NCBI RefSeq assembly: GCF_006148925.1
Contig: NZ_VAWB01000001.1
Coordinates: forward strand, 254,001 to 318,000
Length of the DNA: 64,000 nt
From: Hyunsoonleella aestuarii
GTDB taxonomy: Bacteria; Bacteroidota; Bacteroidia; Flavobacteriales; Flavobacteriaceae
Direction: 5' to 3'
How positions within the stretch are numbered: position 1 is the first letter of the stretch; every line of letters starts with the position of its first letter. The translations under genes and the position numbers were made by a program. Positions 36,307 through 46,048 of this stretch are shown here, one piece after another. The notes beneath the pieces were generated by a model. That model saw only the letters and a program-made list of their open reading frames with translations. It was not told where the DNA came from and made no database searches.

Positions 36307-37691
36307 TGCCCTTTTTTAAACCAAATAAGAGCCATAAAAGTCATTACTACTTCACCTAATGCAATAGCCCAAAACACACCAACAGGACCATAGTTTAAGG
36401 TAATTGCAGCAATATACGCAAAAGGTAATTGCAGTAACCAATAACTTACGAAATTGATATAGGTGGGTGTTTTAGTGTCTCCAGCACCGTTGAAGGCGTT
36501 AAGCATAATCATACCAAATCCGTAAAATATAAAAGGCGCAGTCATAATTCGTAAGCACAAACTACCATATTTTACAACATTAGGCGTATCATTAAATATC
36601 TGAATTATTTGTGGTGCAAAAGCGATATAGATTATTGAGATGAATCCCATAAAAATAGCACAATACTTTGAGGTTATCCAAACTGATTTCTCAGCACGTT
36701 CAGTTTTTTTAGCTCCTAAGTTTTGACCTACTAAAGATGCAGCAGCACTACTCATACCCCAGGCTGGCATTAAGGTAAATAACATGACACGAATAGCGAT
36801 AGTATAACCTGCTAGTACTTCGCTTCCAAACTCGCTCATAATACGCATTAAAAAGACCCATGATGAAGTACCTATTAAAAACTGACCAATACCACCTAAA
36901 GATACTTTTATTAAATTGAACATAACACCGACCTGAAGCACCAAATCTTTCACGGCAATTTTTATTTTACTATAACCAAGAAATAATATGGCCAATTGAA
37001 AAATTACAGCTGTTCCCCTACCTATTGTTGTAGCAATTGCAGCGCCTTCGACTCCATAAGCAGGAATGGGTCCAAAACCAAAAATAAATATTGGGTCAAG
37101 TATTATATTAAGCCCGTTAGACAAAACCAAGGTCCACATTGATATTGAAGCTTCTCCAGTTCCCCTTAAAATGGCATTAATTAAAAATAATAACATAATA
37201 GTAATGTTTCCGCCTAAAAGAATTTTAGTATAACCATAACCTTCATTTATTAAATCTGGCTCTGCCCCCATCAAACTTAAAAGTTCTTTAGGATATGTTA
37301 TACCAATTACACTAACTATTGCCGCTACTAAAACACCTAAAAAAATAACTTGTACTGCGGCATGTGATGCCCCTTTTAAATCCTTTTCGCCTACACGACG
37401 CGCAACAATAGCCGTCGCAGCAATACTTAAACCAATAGCTACAGCATAAATTAAAACAATAACGGACTCTGTTAAACCAATTGTCGCAACTGCATTTACA
37501 CTAATTTGAGATACATACATGATATCTACAAGTGCAAAAATGGATTCCATTAGCATTTCTAAAATCATGGGAACTGCAAGCATAAAAATGGCGCGCTTAA
37601 TGCTCCCTGATGTAAATTCTCGTTGTTTACCAGTAACTGCTATTTTAAAATAATCAATGAATTTTTTAAAGGGAATTTTATTTGACTGCAT
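36285..37691 (-). CDS. MATE family efflux transporter
   Basis: This 468-residue membrane protein has twelve hydrophobic segments, with the typical repeats: MILEMLMESIFALVDIMYVS near the start, GTGEASISMW in the middle and GAGDTKTPTYINFVSYWLLQLP in the second half. MATE pumps use sodium or proton gradients to expel cationic compounds. The substrate cannot be read from the sequence. It leads the minus-strand pair with rlmF. Confidence 0.94.
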   Translation of the reverse strand: MQSNKIPFKKFIDYFKIAVTGKQREFTSGSIKRAIFMLAVPMILEMLMESIFALVDIMYVSQISVNAVATIGLTESVIVLIYAVAIGLSIAATAIVARRVGEKDLKGASHAAVQVIFLGVLVAAIVSVIGITYPKELLSLMGAEPDLINEGYGYTKILLGGNITIMLLFLINAILRGTGEASISMWTLVLSNGLNIILDPIFIFGFGPIPAYGVEGAAIATTIGRGTAVIFQLAILFLGYSKIKIAVKDLVLQVGVMFNLIKVSLGGIGQFLIGTSSWVFLMRIMSEFGSEVLAGYTIAIRVMLFTLMPAWGMSSAAASLVGQNLGAKKTERAEKSVWITSKYCAIFMGFISIIYIAFAPQIIQIFNDTPNVVKYGSLCLRIMTAPFIFYGFGMIMLNAFNGAGDTKTPTYINFVSYWLLQLPFAYIAAITLNYGPVGVFWAIALGEVVMTFMALIWFKKGHWKRIQV

Positions 37692-37885
37692 TTTTAATTT
37701 GTTAAAAACGGAACATGCTAGATACGCGAAGTACTTAGTTTATATTTTGCTAGAGTGAATCTTGGCGTTAATCAGAAGTCATTTAAATAATTAGAAGCGG
37801 CAAATATGACCAATTAATTTAAAACTACAAAATGACCTTAGGCTAAGACTCTGTAATATTTTATCTTCGCCAAAATTTTTTCATA

Positions 37886-38542
37886 ATGCTAAAAGCAGTT
37901 ATTTTTGATATGGATGGGGTAATTATTGATAGTGAACCTATGCATAACAAAGCATATTATGATATGTTTAATGAAGTTGGTATTAATGTTTCAACCGAAC
38001 TTTACGAATCATTTACAGGACAGTCTACCATAAACATTTGCAAGCGGTTGTGTGACCATTTTGAATTAAAAGAAACACCAGAAACCCTAGTTGCTTTAAA
38101 ACGAAAACATTACAAGCACTTTTTTGAAAGTAACTCTAATCTTGGTTTAATTGATGGTGTTTTAGATTTGATAAAAGACTATCGCAATAATAAACTCAAA
38201 TTAGTTGTTGCTTCTTCTGCAGCCATGACGAGCATTAATCAGATTTTTGATCGTTTTGATTTGAACCAATATTTTAGTGGTAAACTAAGCGGTGGTGACT
38301 TAAAGGAATCAAAACCACACCCAGAAATTTTTATTAAAGCCGCAAAAACCACTGGATTTAAAAAGGAAGAATGTGTTGTAATTGAAGATTCAACCAACGG
38401 AATTAAAGCCGCTAAGGCTGCTGACATATTCTGCATTGGATACGACAGCTTTCACTCAAAAAATCAAGATTACAGTAAAGCAGATATGGTCATCAAGGAT
38501 TTTAAAGAAATTGCTTTTAACAAGTTAGAATCATGGTTTTAA
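37886..38542 (+). CDS. HAD family phosphatase, beta-phosphoglucomutase-like
   Basis: This 218-residue protein has the HAD motifs FDMDGVIIDSEPMH (nucleophile Asp8, acid/base Asp10), SSAAM, the Lys in LKESKPHPEIF and the acidic motif VIEDSTNGIKAA. The cap domain (about 15-85) is small and helical, as in the subclass with beta-phosphoglucomutase and sugar phosphatases. The reaction cannot be decided. It stands alone and converges on the mscL unit. Confidence 0.9.
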   Translation: MLKAVIFDMDGVIIDSEPMHNKAYYDMFNEVGINVSTELYESFTGQSTINICKRLCDHFELKETPETLVALKRKHYKHFFESNSNLGLIDGVLDLIKDYRNNKLKLVVASSAAMTSINQIFDRFDLNQYFSGKLSGGDLKESKPHPEIFIKAAKTTGFKKEECVVIEDSTNGIKAAKAADIFCIGYDSFHSKNQDYSKADMVIKDFKEIAFNKLESWF

Positions 38543-38588
38543 GTTTGGTTTACTGATTTAATAAAACCGAAATTAAAAGCATTTTTTC

Positions 38589-38741
38589 TTATTTAGAATT
38601 TTCTTTAATTTTTTTGATAATATTTTTCAAGCGCTCCTTTCTTACGGCCACTTCTGTCTTTTTCCTGTTTTTCTTTTGCGCTACTAACCTTGCATGCTTC
38701 GCCTTATTCTTAGTGTTCTTTTCACGTCCTTTTTTCGCCAT
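38589..38741 (-). CDS. Small basic protein, 50 residues
   Basis: The reading frame from ATG at 38741 to TAA at 38589 encodes MAKKGREKNTKNKAKHARL and so on, ending in IIKKIKENSK. About half the residues are Lys or Arg, which suggests binding to RNA, DNA or ribosomes, but I know no family. It starts 2 bases after the mscL stop codon, so it is very likely co-translated. The composition is unlike chance translation of this AT-rich DNA, and the frame is tightly fitted to its neighbour. Confidence 0.6.
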   Translation of the reverse strand: MAKKGREKNTKNKAKHARLVAQKKNRKKTEVAVRKERLKNIIKKIKENSK

Positions 38742-38743
38742 AA

Positions 38744-39184
38744 TTACTTAGATTTCAACAAAGCATTTTGTTCTTCCATCAATTCATTCAGTTTAGTAAG
38801 CAACTCAATATCTTTAGGAGTAGCAACGGTTTCGTCTTTGGTATCTTGAGCTTTATTGCGTAATCGATTCATAAATTTAACCACTATAAAAACGGTAAGC
38901 CCAATAATTATAAAATCTAGAAAAGCTTCTCCAAGCGCACCATAACCAATAGCTACTTCGTCCGTGAGTACAGCTCCTGACCCATCATTAATAGTTTCTT
39001 TTAAAATAATACGTTTGTCTTGAAAATTTACACCATCGGTTAATAAAGATAATGGCGGTAAAAACACCTTTTTAACCAAAACGTCAATTACCTTATTAAA
39101 AGCGGCTCCTATTATAATACCAATGGCCATATCCATCATATTACCCTTTACAGCAAACTCTTTAAATTCTTTGAAAAGTTTCAT
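38744..39184 (-). CDS. mscL: Large-conductance mechanosensitive channel
   Basis: This 146-residue MscL opens under membrane tension to release solutes in hypo-osmotic shock. Its first helix and TM1 read FKEFAVKGNMMDMAIGIIIGAAFNKVI, with the family's glycine-rich gate, and the second segment is at about 90-110 (FLDFIIIGLTVFIVVKF). A charged C-terminal helix follows (about 118-146). Length is typical. Confidence 0.96.
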   Translation of the reverse strand: MKLFKEFKEFAVKGNMMDMAIGIIIGAAFNKVIDVLVKKVFLPPLSLLTDGVNFQDKRIILKETINDGSGAVLTDEVAIGYGALGEAFLDFIIIGLTVFIVVKFMNRLRNKAQDTKDETVATPKDIELLTKLNELMEEQNALLKSK

Positions 39185-39271
39185 TTGTTCTTTTTTTAGT
39201 TATTAAAAGCCAAAATTAACACAAATGAAAATTATGAAAGACAGGAGCCTTAGAAAAATTAGTATAGTTAA

Positions 39272-42200
39272 TTATTTCTGATAATATTTAGAATAACCAC
39301 GGTAAGCGAAGTATGATAGAACTGCAATTATTGCACAAGCGATACTAATAAATTTTACGCTTACTATTTGATCCCCACTGGCATAGCTATGTAATCCAGC
39401 CAGATAAAAGTTTACACCAAAATACGTCATTAGAATACTAGCGAAGGCTACAATAGACATTAAGTTGTAAAACCAACGACTTCGCAAACCTGGAACCAAA
39501 CGCATGTGAATAACGAAGGCATATACCATAATACTTATAAGTGCCCAGGTTTCTTTAGGGTCCCAACCCCAATACCGACCCCAACTCTCATTAGCCCACA
39601 TTCCTCCTAAAAAGTTTCCAATAGTTAGCATAACCAAGCCAACCGTTAACGCCATTTCATTAATTATAGTTAGTTCCTTGATGTTTAAGAACATTTTATT
39701 TCTATTCTTTTTATTTGTAAAAACCATAAGCAGTAAACTCACAATTCCTAAAATCATTCCTAAGGTAAATGGACCATAACTCGCTACAATAACCGCTACA
39801 TGAATCATTAGCCAGTAGCTATTTAAAACGGGTTGTAAGTTCGCAATAGCGGGATCCATCCAATTCCAATGTGCTATCATTAAAATCATAGAAGTCACAA
39901 AAGCTGTTGATGCAATGGTTAAATCACTTTTTCTTCCAAAAGCCAATCCAAAAAACATCGTTGCCCAAGCTACATAAATCATAGACTCATAAGCATCACT
40001 CCAAGGTGCATGACCAGAAATGTACCAACGCACAATTAATCCTGCGGTATGAAGTATAAAAAGCCCAAGAATAATGAACTTAAATGTCGTTACCGAAATA
40101 TTTAAAATCCTATTTGAATCTTTAAAAATCTGGATAATTAGAAGTACAAACAGTAAACTACCCGCATACATATACCAGCTAAACAGTTTTTTAAAAATGT
40201 CATATTTGTTGTAAAGCACTTCAGTTTTAACCTTGTCGTCACTTAACATAACTTCACCACCATAACGATGTTGTGTTTTTTTGAAGGCCGCTAAAAGCTT
40301 TTCTGTTTCTTTAAAATCTCCCGTTTGTTTGGCTTGATTAAGTGTGTATAGGTAAGCTCTAAAACCATTCTTTATAAAATTTTGATAAAGTGAATCTTGA
40401 ATTTTGTAATTACCGCGTCTATAATCGTAATTAGAAATCCATTTATTATTTTCATCATTTGGGATTGGGAAAATCTTTAATGACATCCCTTCAATGGTGT
40501 TGTATAATAAATTAACCCGCTGATCGGTTTCTTTAAATTCCTTTTGAAACCCGTTAGGCACTTGTGCCTTGTAAGCTTCGTCTAAAAAAGGTGCTAATTT
40601 ATATTCTCCCTTATCTGAAAAGAAATCTGCCAGTCTTACATACTTTTCATCCTTACTAACACCAATAAGTTTCCTAATAGAATCCCCTTTTTTAAGCTTC
40701 AAATAAATGATTGGCACATTATACCACAGCATCGGACTTTCTTGAATGGATAAGAATACTTGATTTGCATTAAAATCTTCATAAGTATCATACTTACTTA
40801 GCTTTCGTAACATCTCTGAAGCATAGGTATTCACAGGCATCATACGCCCACTTAAATCCTGAATAACTAAATGCCCGAACTCTTCGGCGTGTTCTTTAGG
40901 TGTTATATTCCCTTTTAAAATAGAATCTATTTGGGTTTTGGCAGGTCTAGAATGATTATGTCCATCATCACTGAAATGCTCTTGTGTAAAACCCTGCAAT
41001 CCCAAACAAAAGAATATCACAGCCAACAATTTGGCTTTTTTCTTCTTTACTTTTTCTAATTGATTTTTTAAATCTCCAAAACGCGAATATTTGGAAAATA
41101 GAATAGCCATTAAACCAAAGTACAGCATAAAGTAACCGATGTAAGTAATAAGTGTCCCCCAGTAATCATGATTAACAGAAAGAATGGTTCCCTTTTCGTC
41201 TGGATCGAAGCTTGATTGAAAAAATCGATACCCGCGATGGTCCAAAATATTATTCATAAATATTTTATAATCAAAATCACCTGCCTCATCATCAATAACG
41301 GTAACCTCACTAGAATAAGCCGAATACCCTCTTTCAGTACCTGGGTAGCGCTCTGCTTCAAAATCATTTAACTTAATAGAAAACGGCAATTCTAATACTT
41401 TAGACCCGTATCGTAAAGCAAAATCTAAACCTCCTATTTTAACTTGTTTAAATGGGTTATTCATCCCTTTACCTCCAAGTAATCCTAATTGCTTCGTTTC
41501 ACCATTAGTTGTAACGTTTAGGACAACACCATCTTCATCATTCTTAAGTATTTGCGATTTTTGAACCACATCAAAAACACCTTTTACTACTGGTTTAGGA
41601 AACACCATTTGCATATTCCCAATAATGTAACGCGAACGCAAAACCAATGGCTGCAAACTATCTTTTACAAGTTTTCCTTGAGCCATTGTTGCCATGGTCA
41701 TGTAATCTCCTTCAAATGGCGATTTAATTAAAAGTGAATCTTTTGAATAGGTAATATTTATAGCACCTTCGGTAGGTTTATTTAACGCAAACAAAATATT
41801 ATGAATGCTTTGTACTTCACCAACTTTCAGGAAATGGTTATGAGGTCTTCCTCCACCAGCTTCAACAATTTTAAGATATTCTTCCCCATTTTCATTAGGT
41901 ACAATATCTTCTTCTGCACCTTTAATAAATTTTTCTAACTCAATTAAAATAGGTTGCTTGTTGTAATCTGTCTCAATTTTAAAATCGTTATCCAAGCGTG
42001 GTGAAAAATCGACTTCATTTTCTAAATAACGCTGTTGTAATTGCCCATTAATTTCATAGTCTCCTACAATTTGAGCGGTTATATACGTTTTTTGAGATAA
42101 AAATGCATTTTCGGTAGCTCCTTCTCGAATCCCCATCATCCCTTCATAACTACCATAACGTGTAATAAATGCTCCGAGCAAAATAAAAATAAATGAAAGA

Positions 42201-42460
42201 TGCAAAATAAAAGTAGCCCACTTTTCTTTTTTGTAAAGTCTAAACCTAAAAATATTTCCTGTGAAATTAATAATGAAAAACACCATAATCGCCTCGAACC
42301 ACCACGCGTTATAAATTAAGTTTCTGGTGTAAGGCGTAGGCGATGTTTCTTGACCAGCGTCCAAAATAGTTCCGGTTGCCATGGCTGCCGCAAAAGCAAT
42401 AAATAAAAAAGCAGTAAGTCTTGTGGAAAAGAAAATATTAGACAGTTTTTTTTGCATCAT
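39272..42460 (-). CDS. Cytochrome c biogenesis protein, fused ResB (CcsB) and CcsA
   Basis: This 1062-residue System II cytochrome c biogenesis protein carries haem to the outside and attaches it to apocytochromes. The first part is ResB/CcsB-like: four segments within about 15-110 and 440-460 around a long exported domain (about 115-430). A linker with another exported stretch follows, then CcsA (about 780-1062) with its haem-handling WWD motif around WGRYWGWDPKETW (about 960-972) and His residues in flanking loops. Such fusions are standard in Bacteroidota. It supports the TsdA-like cytochrome in this window. The window shows no neighbouring cyt c genes in the same transcript. Confidence 0.95.
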   Translation of the reverse strand: MMQKKLSNIFFSTRLTAFLFIAFAAAMATGTILDAGQETSPTPYTRNLIYNAWWFEAIMVFFIINFTGNIFRFRLYKKEKWATFILHLSFIFILLGAFITRYGSYEGMMGIREGATENAFLSQKTYITAQIVGDYEINGQLQQRYLENEVDFSPRLDNDFKIETDYNKQPILIELEKFIKGAEEDIVPNENGEEYLKIVEAGGGRPHNHFLKVGEVQSIHNILFALNKPTEGAINITYSKDSLLIKSPFEGDYMTMATMAQGKLVKDSLQPLVLRSRYIIGNMQMVFPKPVVKGVFDVVQKSQILKNDEDGVVLNVTTNGETKQLGLLGGKGMNNPFKQVKIGGLDFALRYGSKVLELPFSIKLNDFEAERYPGTERGYSAYSSEVTVIDDEAGDFDYKIFMNNILDHRGYRFFQSSFDPDEKGTILSVNHDYWGTLITYIGYFMLYFGLMAILFSKYSRFGDLKNQLEKVKKKKAKLLAVIFFCLGLQGFTQEHFSDDGHNHSRPAKTQIDSILKGNITPKEHAEEFGHLVIQDLSGRMMPVNTYASEMLRKLSKYDTYEDFNANQVFLSIQESPMLWYNVPIIYLKLKKGDSIRKLIGVSKDEKYVRLADFFSDKGEYKLAPFLDEAYKAQVPNGFQKEFKETDQRVNLLYNTIEGMSLKIFPIPNDENNKWISNYDYRRGNYKIQDSLYQNFIKNGFRAYLYTLNQAKQTGDFKETEKLLAAFKKTQHRYGGEVMLSDDKVKTEVLYNKYDIFKKLFSWYMYAGSLLFVLLIIQIFKDSNRILNISVTTFKFIILGLFILHTAGLIVRWYISGHAPWSDAYESMIYVAWATMFFGLAFGRKSDLTIASTAFVTSMILMIAHWNWMDPAIANLQPVLNSYWLMIHVAVIVASYGPFTLGMILGIVSLLLMVFTNKKNRNKMFLNIKELTIINEMALTVGLVMLTIGNFLGGMWANESWGRYWGWDPKETWALISIMVYAFVIHMRLVPGLRSRWFYNLMSIVAFASILMTYFGVNFYLAGLHSYASGDQIVSVKFISIACAIIAVLSYFAYRGYSKYYQK

Positions 42461-42563
42461 GATAACCCGATTTTAAGGTCGTGCAAATTTAGGAATTTAT
42501 GTTTGCTTTAAGATGTTAAAGTATTATAAAAATTGAGGCTCTTGAGCAAAGGGCTATATCTAA

Positions 42564-42965
42564 TTACAGTATTCTAGCCTTAAAAATTTTTAAATATAAA
42601 AAGGTTCCCATTTTTCTTGCACGCCGTTTGGCAATATCGGCGTATTCGCCTTCAAAAAGTTCGTCTATTGTTTCAAACCATAAGTTTAGCCATAAACCGA
42701 AATGTAACTCGGTAATTATGTTATTATTCTCTTTATCTGCTTTTATATGGGCTTCTAAAGGATCTCCTTGATATTTATGCTCTAATTTACGCGCCATAAA
42801 TAAGCTCGTTTCCCAAAACGTTGTTAAGCTTTCTAAATGGGCATCCCAGTCTTTAATAACATCATTAAAAAAAGGACCTAACACCATATCCTTTCGCACT
42901 TTTTTATAAAATGATGACACCAATAAAAAAACATCTGCTCTTGTGTTTATATCTACTTTATCCAT
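42564..42965 (-). CDS. Group III truncated haemoglobin
   Basis: This 133-residue haem protein has the 2-on-2 globin pattern: VSSFYKKVRKD near the B helix, LGPFFNDVI, WDAHLESLTTFWETSLF, and the proximal His in the ELHFGLWLNLW stretch. I chose the ATG at 42965, because the 17 codons before it in the longer frame are not conserved-looking. Group III globins bind oxygen or detoxify nitric oxide and sulfide; the function here is open. It is upstream of the cytochrome c biogenesis gene on the same strand, 103 bases away. Confidence 0.92.
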   Translation of the reverse strand: MDKVDINTRADVFLLVSSFYKKVRKDMVLGPFFNDVIKDWDAHLESLTTFWETSLFMARKLEHKYQGDPLEAHIKADKENNNIITELHFGLWLNLWFETIDELFEGEYADIAKRRARKMGTFLYLKIFKARIL

Positions 42966-43103
42966 TGCATACAAAGATATCATTATCCTTAAGTAAACAG
43001 ACCTTTTGTTGTACACATCTCAAATAAGACTTGTAAGTATTTGTATATTTGGGTAATACTTAATGAAAAAAAATGATGTGCTTACAACAATAAAAAATCT
43101 GTG

Positions 43104-44060
43104 ATGAGTAATTTTAAATGGATATATCTTTTATCGATAATAATCAATTTAATTTCATGTAAAGAAACTGAACGTAAAGAGGTAACTAAAGAAATTGATA
43201 ATAATTCTAAGACGATAAAAATAGTTGCACAGCAAAGACCATTTGGAGAACCTCTTGAAATTGACATGGAAGTTAAAAACGCCTTAGAAAACTTGGCATA
43301 CGCTAATGAAGAAGATATTAAAATTGACAGTTTAGATTTGGTAATAGGAATTCCTTTAGAAAACACCCAAATTGCAATTCCACTTAAGTACATGTCAGCC
43401 TTTGAAGTAGCCAACTTCAAAGTTGAGTCGAATATCTTATCTATAACTTGGTGCCCTATTGTAGGAACTGCAAGAGTATTTGAAAATGATGATGACAACT
43501 CTGGCTTAGATTTTGGATATGGCTTAAATAAAAATAATCTATTAGTGGTTGATCGAAAAACCAATACAGTTTGGAATCAACTTTCTGGTAAGGGGATTTT
43601 AGGAGAACTTAGTGGTAATAAGTTAAAATCAATTTCAACTATTCAAAGTACCTGGGGTTTTTGGAAGAATAAATATCCTAATACCAAAACACTCATGAAT
43701 AAAGATACATCAAATGCTGTTTTTCCTCAATTTTTAGATGAAATACCGCATTATAATAACTGGAAACCTGGTGATGGTCGTCCTAAATATGAAGAATTTC
43801 ATCAAATTGAGACATTAGGACTTGGAATAGATTTTGGTAATTCTTCAATATACTTTCCATTTAATATATTATTTAAAGAGAATTCTCCTATATATTTCGA
43901 ATTAGAAGGGTTTAAGTTTAATGTTCATTTTGACAAATTAGGATTAACCGCATGGGTGGAAAATATAAATGGAAAAATGATTTCAAGCACTATTGCTTAT
44001 AATTGGGCATGGAAAAGCTTTTACCCTAAGACAATTATTTATGACAATAAAGCTCAATAA
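43104..44060 (+). CDS. DUF3179 lipoprotein
   Basis: This 318-residue protein has a lipoprotein signal (LINLISC, Cys about 19) and the DUF3179 pattern: DSLDLVIGIPLE, then AFEVANFKVESNILSITWCPIVGTA and VDRKTNTVWNQLSGKGILG. The conserved WCPxVGTA includes a cysteine that could bind metal or haem. Function is unknown. A GTG one codon earlier at 43101 is possible. Confidence 0.85.
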   Translation: MSNFKWIYLLSIIINLISCKETERKEVTKEIDNNSKTIKIVAQQRPFGEPLEIDMEVKNALENLAYANEEDIKIDSLDLVIGIPLENTQIAIPLKYMSAFEVANFKVESNILSITWCPIVGTARVFENDDDNSGLDFGYGLNKNNLLVVDRKTNTVWNQLSGKGILGELSGNKLKSISTIQSTWGFWKNKYPNTKTLMNKDTSNAVFPQFLDEIPHYNNWKPGDGRPKYEEFHQIETLGLGIDFGNSSIYFPFNILFKENSPIYFELEGFKFNVHFDKLGLTAWVENINGKMISSTIAYNWAWKSFYPKTIIYDNKAQ

Positions 44061-44173
44061 TGGCTATAAGAAATTGCTTATGCTCGGCTACTTCTGAAAA
44101 TCCTTGTGGTTTTCAGTTTGGTAAAGGAAATACGAAATCAAAACTGAACCGCTAAACCTAATTAAAAAAACTA
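44061..44173. other. Structured intergenic stretch, possibly a dispersed repeat
   Basis: No reading frame is visible. The sequence can fold: CTGAAAA with TTTTCAG (about 44093-44115) and CAGTTT with AAACTG (about 44113-44147). The style resembles short palindromic repeats in flavobacterial genomes, but only one copy is visible here. Confidence 0.3.
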
Positions 44174-44710
44174 ATGAGATGGATTAAACTTTTGAGTGCT
44201 TTAGGAAAAGCTAAACTCAGACCAAAACTTAAAGGTTCCGAAACTTCCTCGCTAAACTTTAGAGTATGGATTACTGATATTGATATTTCAGTAATGAACC
44301 ATGCTGCAATTATGACCGTTTTCGAAATGGGTAGAGCAGATTATATGGTTCGAACCAATTTCTTTAAAGTAGCAACAAAAAATAAATGGTTTTTTCCAAA
44401 CCAAGCTATAAATGCTCAATTTTACAGACCTTTAAAAATGTTTCAAAAAGCAACAGTATACACTAAGATGTCGTTTGTTGATGAAACATATTTTTATGTA
44501 GAGCAGAAAATCATGAGGCATGGAAAACCTATTGCTTCATGCTTTGCAAATGGATTAGCTAAAAAAGGTAGGGAAACGATTCCTACCTCCGAAATATTAA
44601 AATCTTTAAAAATTGAAAATAAAGATGTCCCAAGAGAAAACCATGCCCTTATTTGCATGTTTAAAGAAAAAAACAGTAAAATGACTGAAAAAATAATTGA
44701 TAATTGGTGA
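44174..44710 (+). CDS. Acyl-CoA thioesterase-like hotdog protein
   Basis: This 178-residue protein has the hotdog pattern of the THEM6/4-hydroxybenzoyl-CoA thioesterase-like group: FRVWITDIDISVMNHAAIMTVFEMGRADYM, then INAQFYRPLKMFQKATVYTKMSF and IMRHGKPIASCFANGLA. The Asp and Asn in TDID..MNH are in the usual place of active-site residues. It cleaves acyl-CoA or acyl-carrier thioesters if active; no substrate can be named. A decayed gene follows. Confidence 0.85.
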   Translation: MRWIKLLSALGKAKLRPKLKGSETSSLNFRVWITDIDISVMNHAAIMTVFEMGRADYMVRTNFFKVATKNKWFFPNQAINAQFYRPLKMFQKATVYTKMSFVDETYFYVEQKIMRHGKPIASCFANGLAKKGRETIPTSEILKSLKIENKDVPRENHALICMFKEKNSKMTEKIIDNW

Positions 44711-44712
44711 TT

Positions 44713-45144
44713 ATAATTAACATCCATTCGAGGTGATACAAACAATCCCAAAGCTTCGATGATAATTCTTGTGAAAATTTGTTTATAGCAACCAATATTC
44801 AAGCCTCTTTTGAAGAAATGAAAACGGGTGGTAGAAATATTTACCTCAGCTTTTCAGGACAAGTAGAGAACAGTAATAACAATTGTTTTTATTTGTTTGG
44901 AACACTAAATGATGCACCTCCTACTGGAACTAATGATGATTTAGACCTTCAAAATGAAACCAATACAGTTATAAACATTGGCAAATGTATACATATTTCT
45001 CAAAATAATAACAACCATGTTTATAATGCAAAGACTCTTGGGAATTTTGGTGAATTTATCAATATTAACTTTAGTAGAATTTACTAAGATTATAACGGTA
45101 ATACATACACGATTACTGGTGAGATACATGTTTTAAGAGATTAA
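44713..45144 (+). pseudogene. Decayed gene, unknown family
   Basis: One frame carries protein-like sequence from about 44737 (YKQSQSFDDNSCENLFIA) to 45144 but is broken by TGA at 44734-44736 and TAA at 45085-45087. After the second stop the same frame goes on as DYNGNTYTITGEIHVLRD before a final TAA. A partial open stretch (from TTG at 44779 to 45087) is probably only a remnant. Asn-rich, beta-type composition suggests the end of an exported protein. The 5' part is lost. Confidence 0.6.
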
Positions 45145-45280
45145 AATTTATTTTAAAAATAATTAAGAAGATCGTTTAAAGGCGGTGTTTTTATGTTTTA
45201 AAAAAAATAACGGCATACTGATTTTATAAATAATCTTCTTAGGTTAATTAGTAATTGCTAATAGTTGTTATTTTAGCATT

Positions 45281-46048
45281 ATGGTATCAGTAATACTTCT
45301 TGGTGCAGGAAATGTGGCTTCTCACTTATTTGAAGCTTTTTATAATGCTGAAAATATTTCGGTTACTCAATGGTACAATAGAAGTTTAAAAAAACTAAGC
45401 TCTTACAAAAATAAGGTTGAAATTACTGATGATTTAAACAATCTAAAAGCTGCCAATATTTATATTTTGGCGGTTAGTGACGATGCCATTGCTGAACTTT
45501 CAAAACAGCTTCCTTTAAAAGACCAATTTGTGGTTCATACATCGGGGAGTGTGAATGTTTATGATTTAGACAAAAAGCATAAACGCGGTGTTTTCTACCC
45601 ATTACAAACATTCAGTAAGGATACCTCTATGGATTTTGCAAACGTTCCTATATGCATTGAAACTATCAACAAATCAGATTATCATATACTTAAAGAATTA
45701 GCGCTTAATCTTGGGAGTCCTTTAAAAAAAGTGAATAGCGAGCAACGACGTGTGTTACATTTAGCCGCTGTATTTGTAAATAATTTTACAAATCAGTTAT
45801 ATAGAATTGGTCATGAAATAACCGAAAGCCAAGGTGCCGAATTCGATTTACTAAAACCCCTTATTTTAGAAACAGCAAAGAAAGTTCAGGACATCTCGCC
45901 ATACATGGCTCAGACAGGTCCAGCAAAACGCAATGATAAAAAAACGATAAAAAAACATTTGAATAGTTTAGAGAGCTTGCATCATCAAGACATCTATAAT
46001 CTTTTAACCAGTTCAATACAACAAACCCATGGAAGAAAAAAGCTATAA
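45281..46048 (+). CDS. Rossmann-like DUF2520 protein
   Basis: This 255-residue protein begins with an NAD(P)-binding glycine motif (LGAGNVASHLFEAF, about 6-19), followed by the F420-reductase-like region to about 130 and the DUF2520 helical domain (from about 140; LHLAAVFVNNFTNQLYRIG). The pair of domains is conserved but its substrate is unknown. Its last 20 bases overlap the start of the KdsC-like gene. Confidence 0.88.
   Translation: MVSVILLGAGNVASHLFEAFYNAENISVTQWYNRSLKKLSSYKNKVEITDDLNNLKAANIYILAVSDDAIAELSKQLPLKDQFVVHTSGSVNVYDLDKKHKRGVFYPLQTFSKDTSMDFANVPICIETINKSDYHILKELALNLGSPLKKVNSEQRRVLHLAAVFVNNFTNQLYRIGHEITESQGAEFDLLKPLILETAKKVQDISPYMAQTGPAKRNDKKTIKKHLNSLESLHHQDIYNLLTSSIQQTHGRKKL

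Noticed and set aside
44779-45087. A separate small gene starting at a TTG.
   Set aside because: The same frame goes on as protein-like sequence on both sides of it, so it is part of a decayed gene.
45164-45241. Inverted repeat TTAAGAAGAT / AATCTTCTTA about 60 bases apart, considered as a mobile element end.
   Set aside because: It is only nine matching bases with no transposase or target-site copy.
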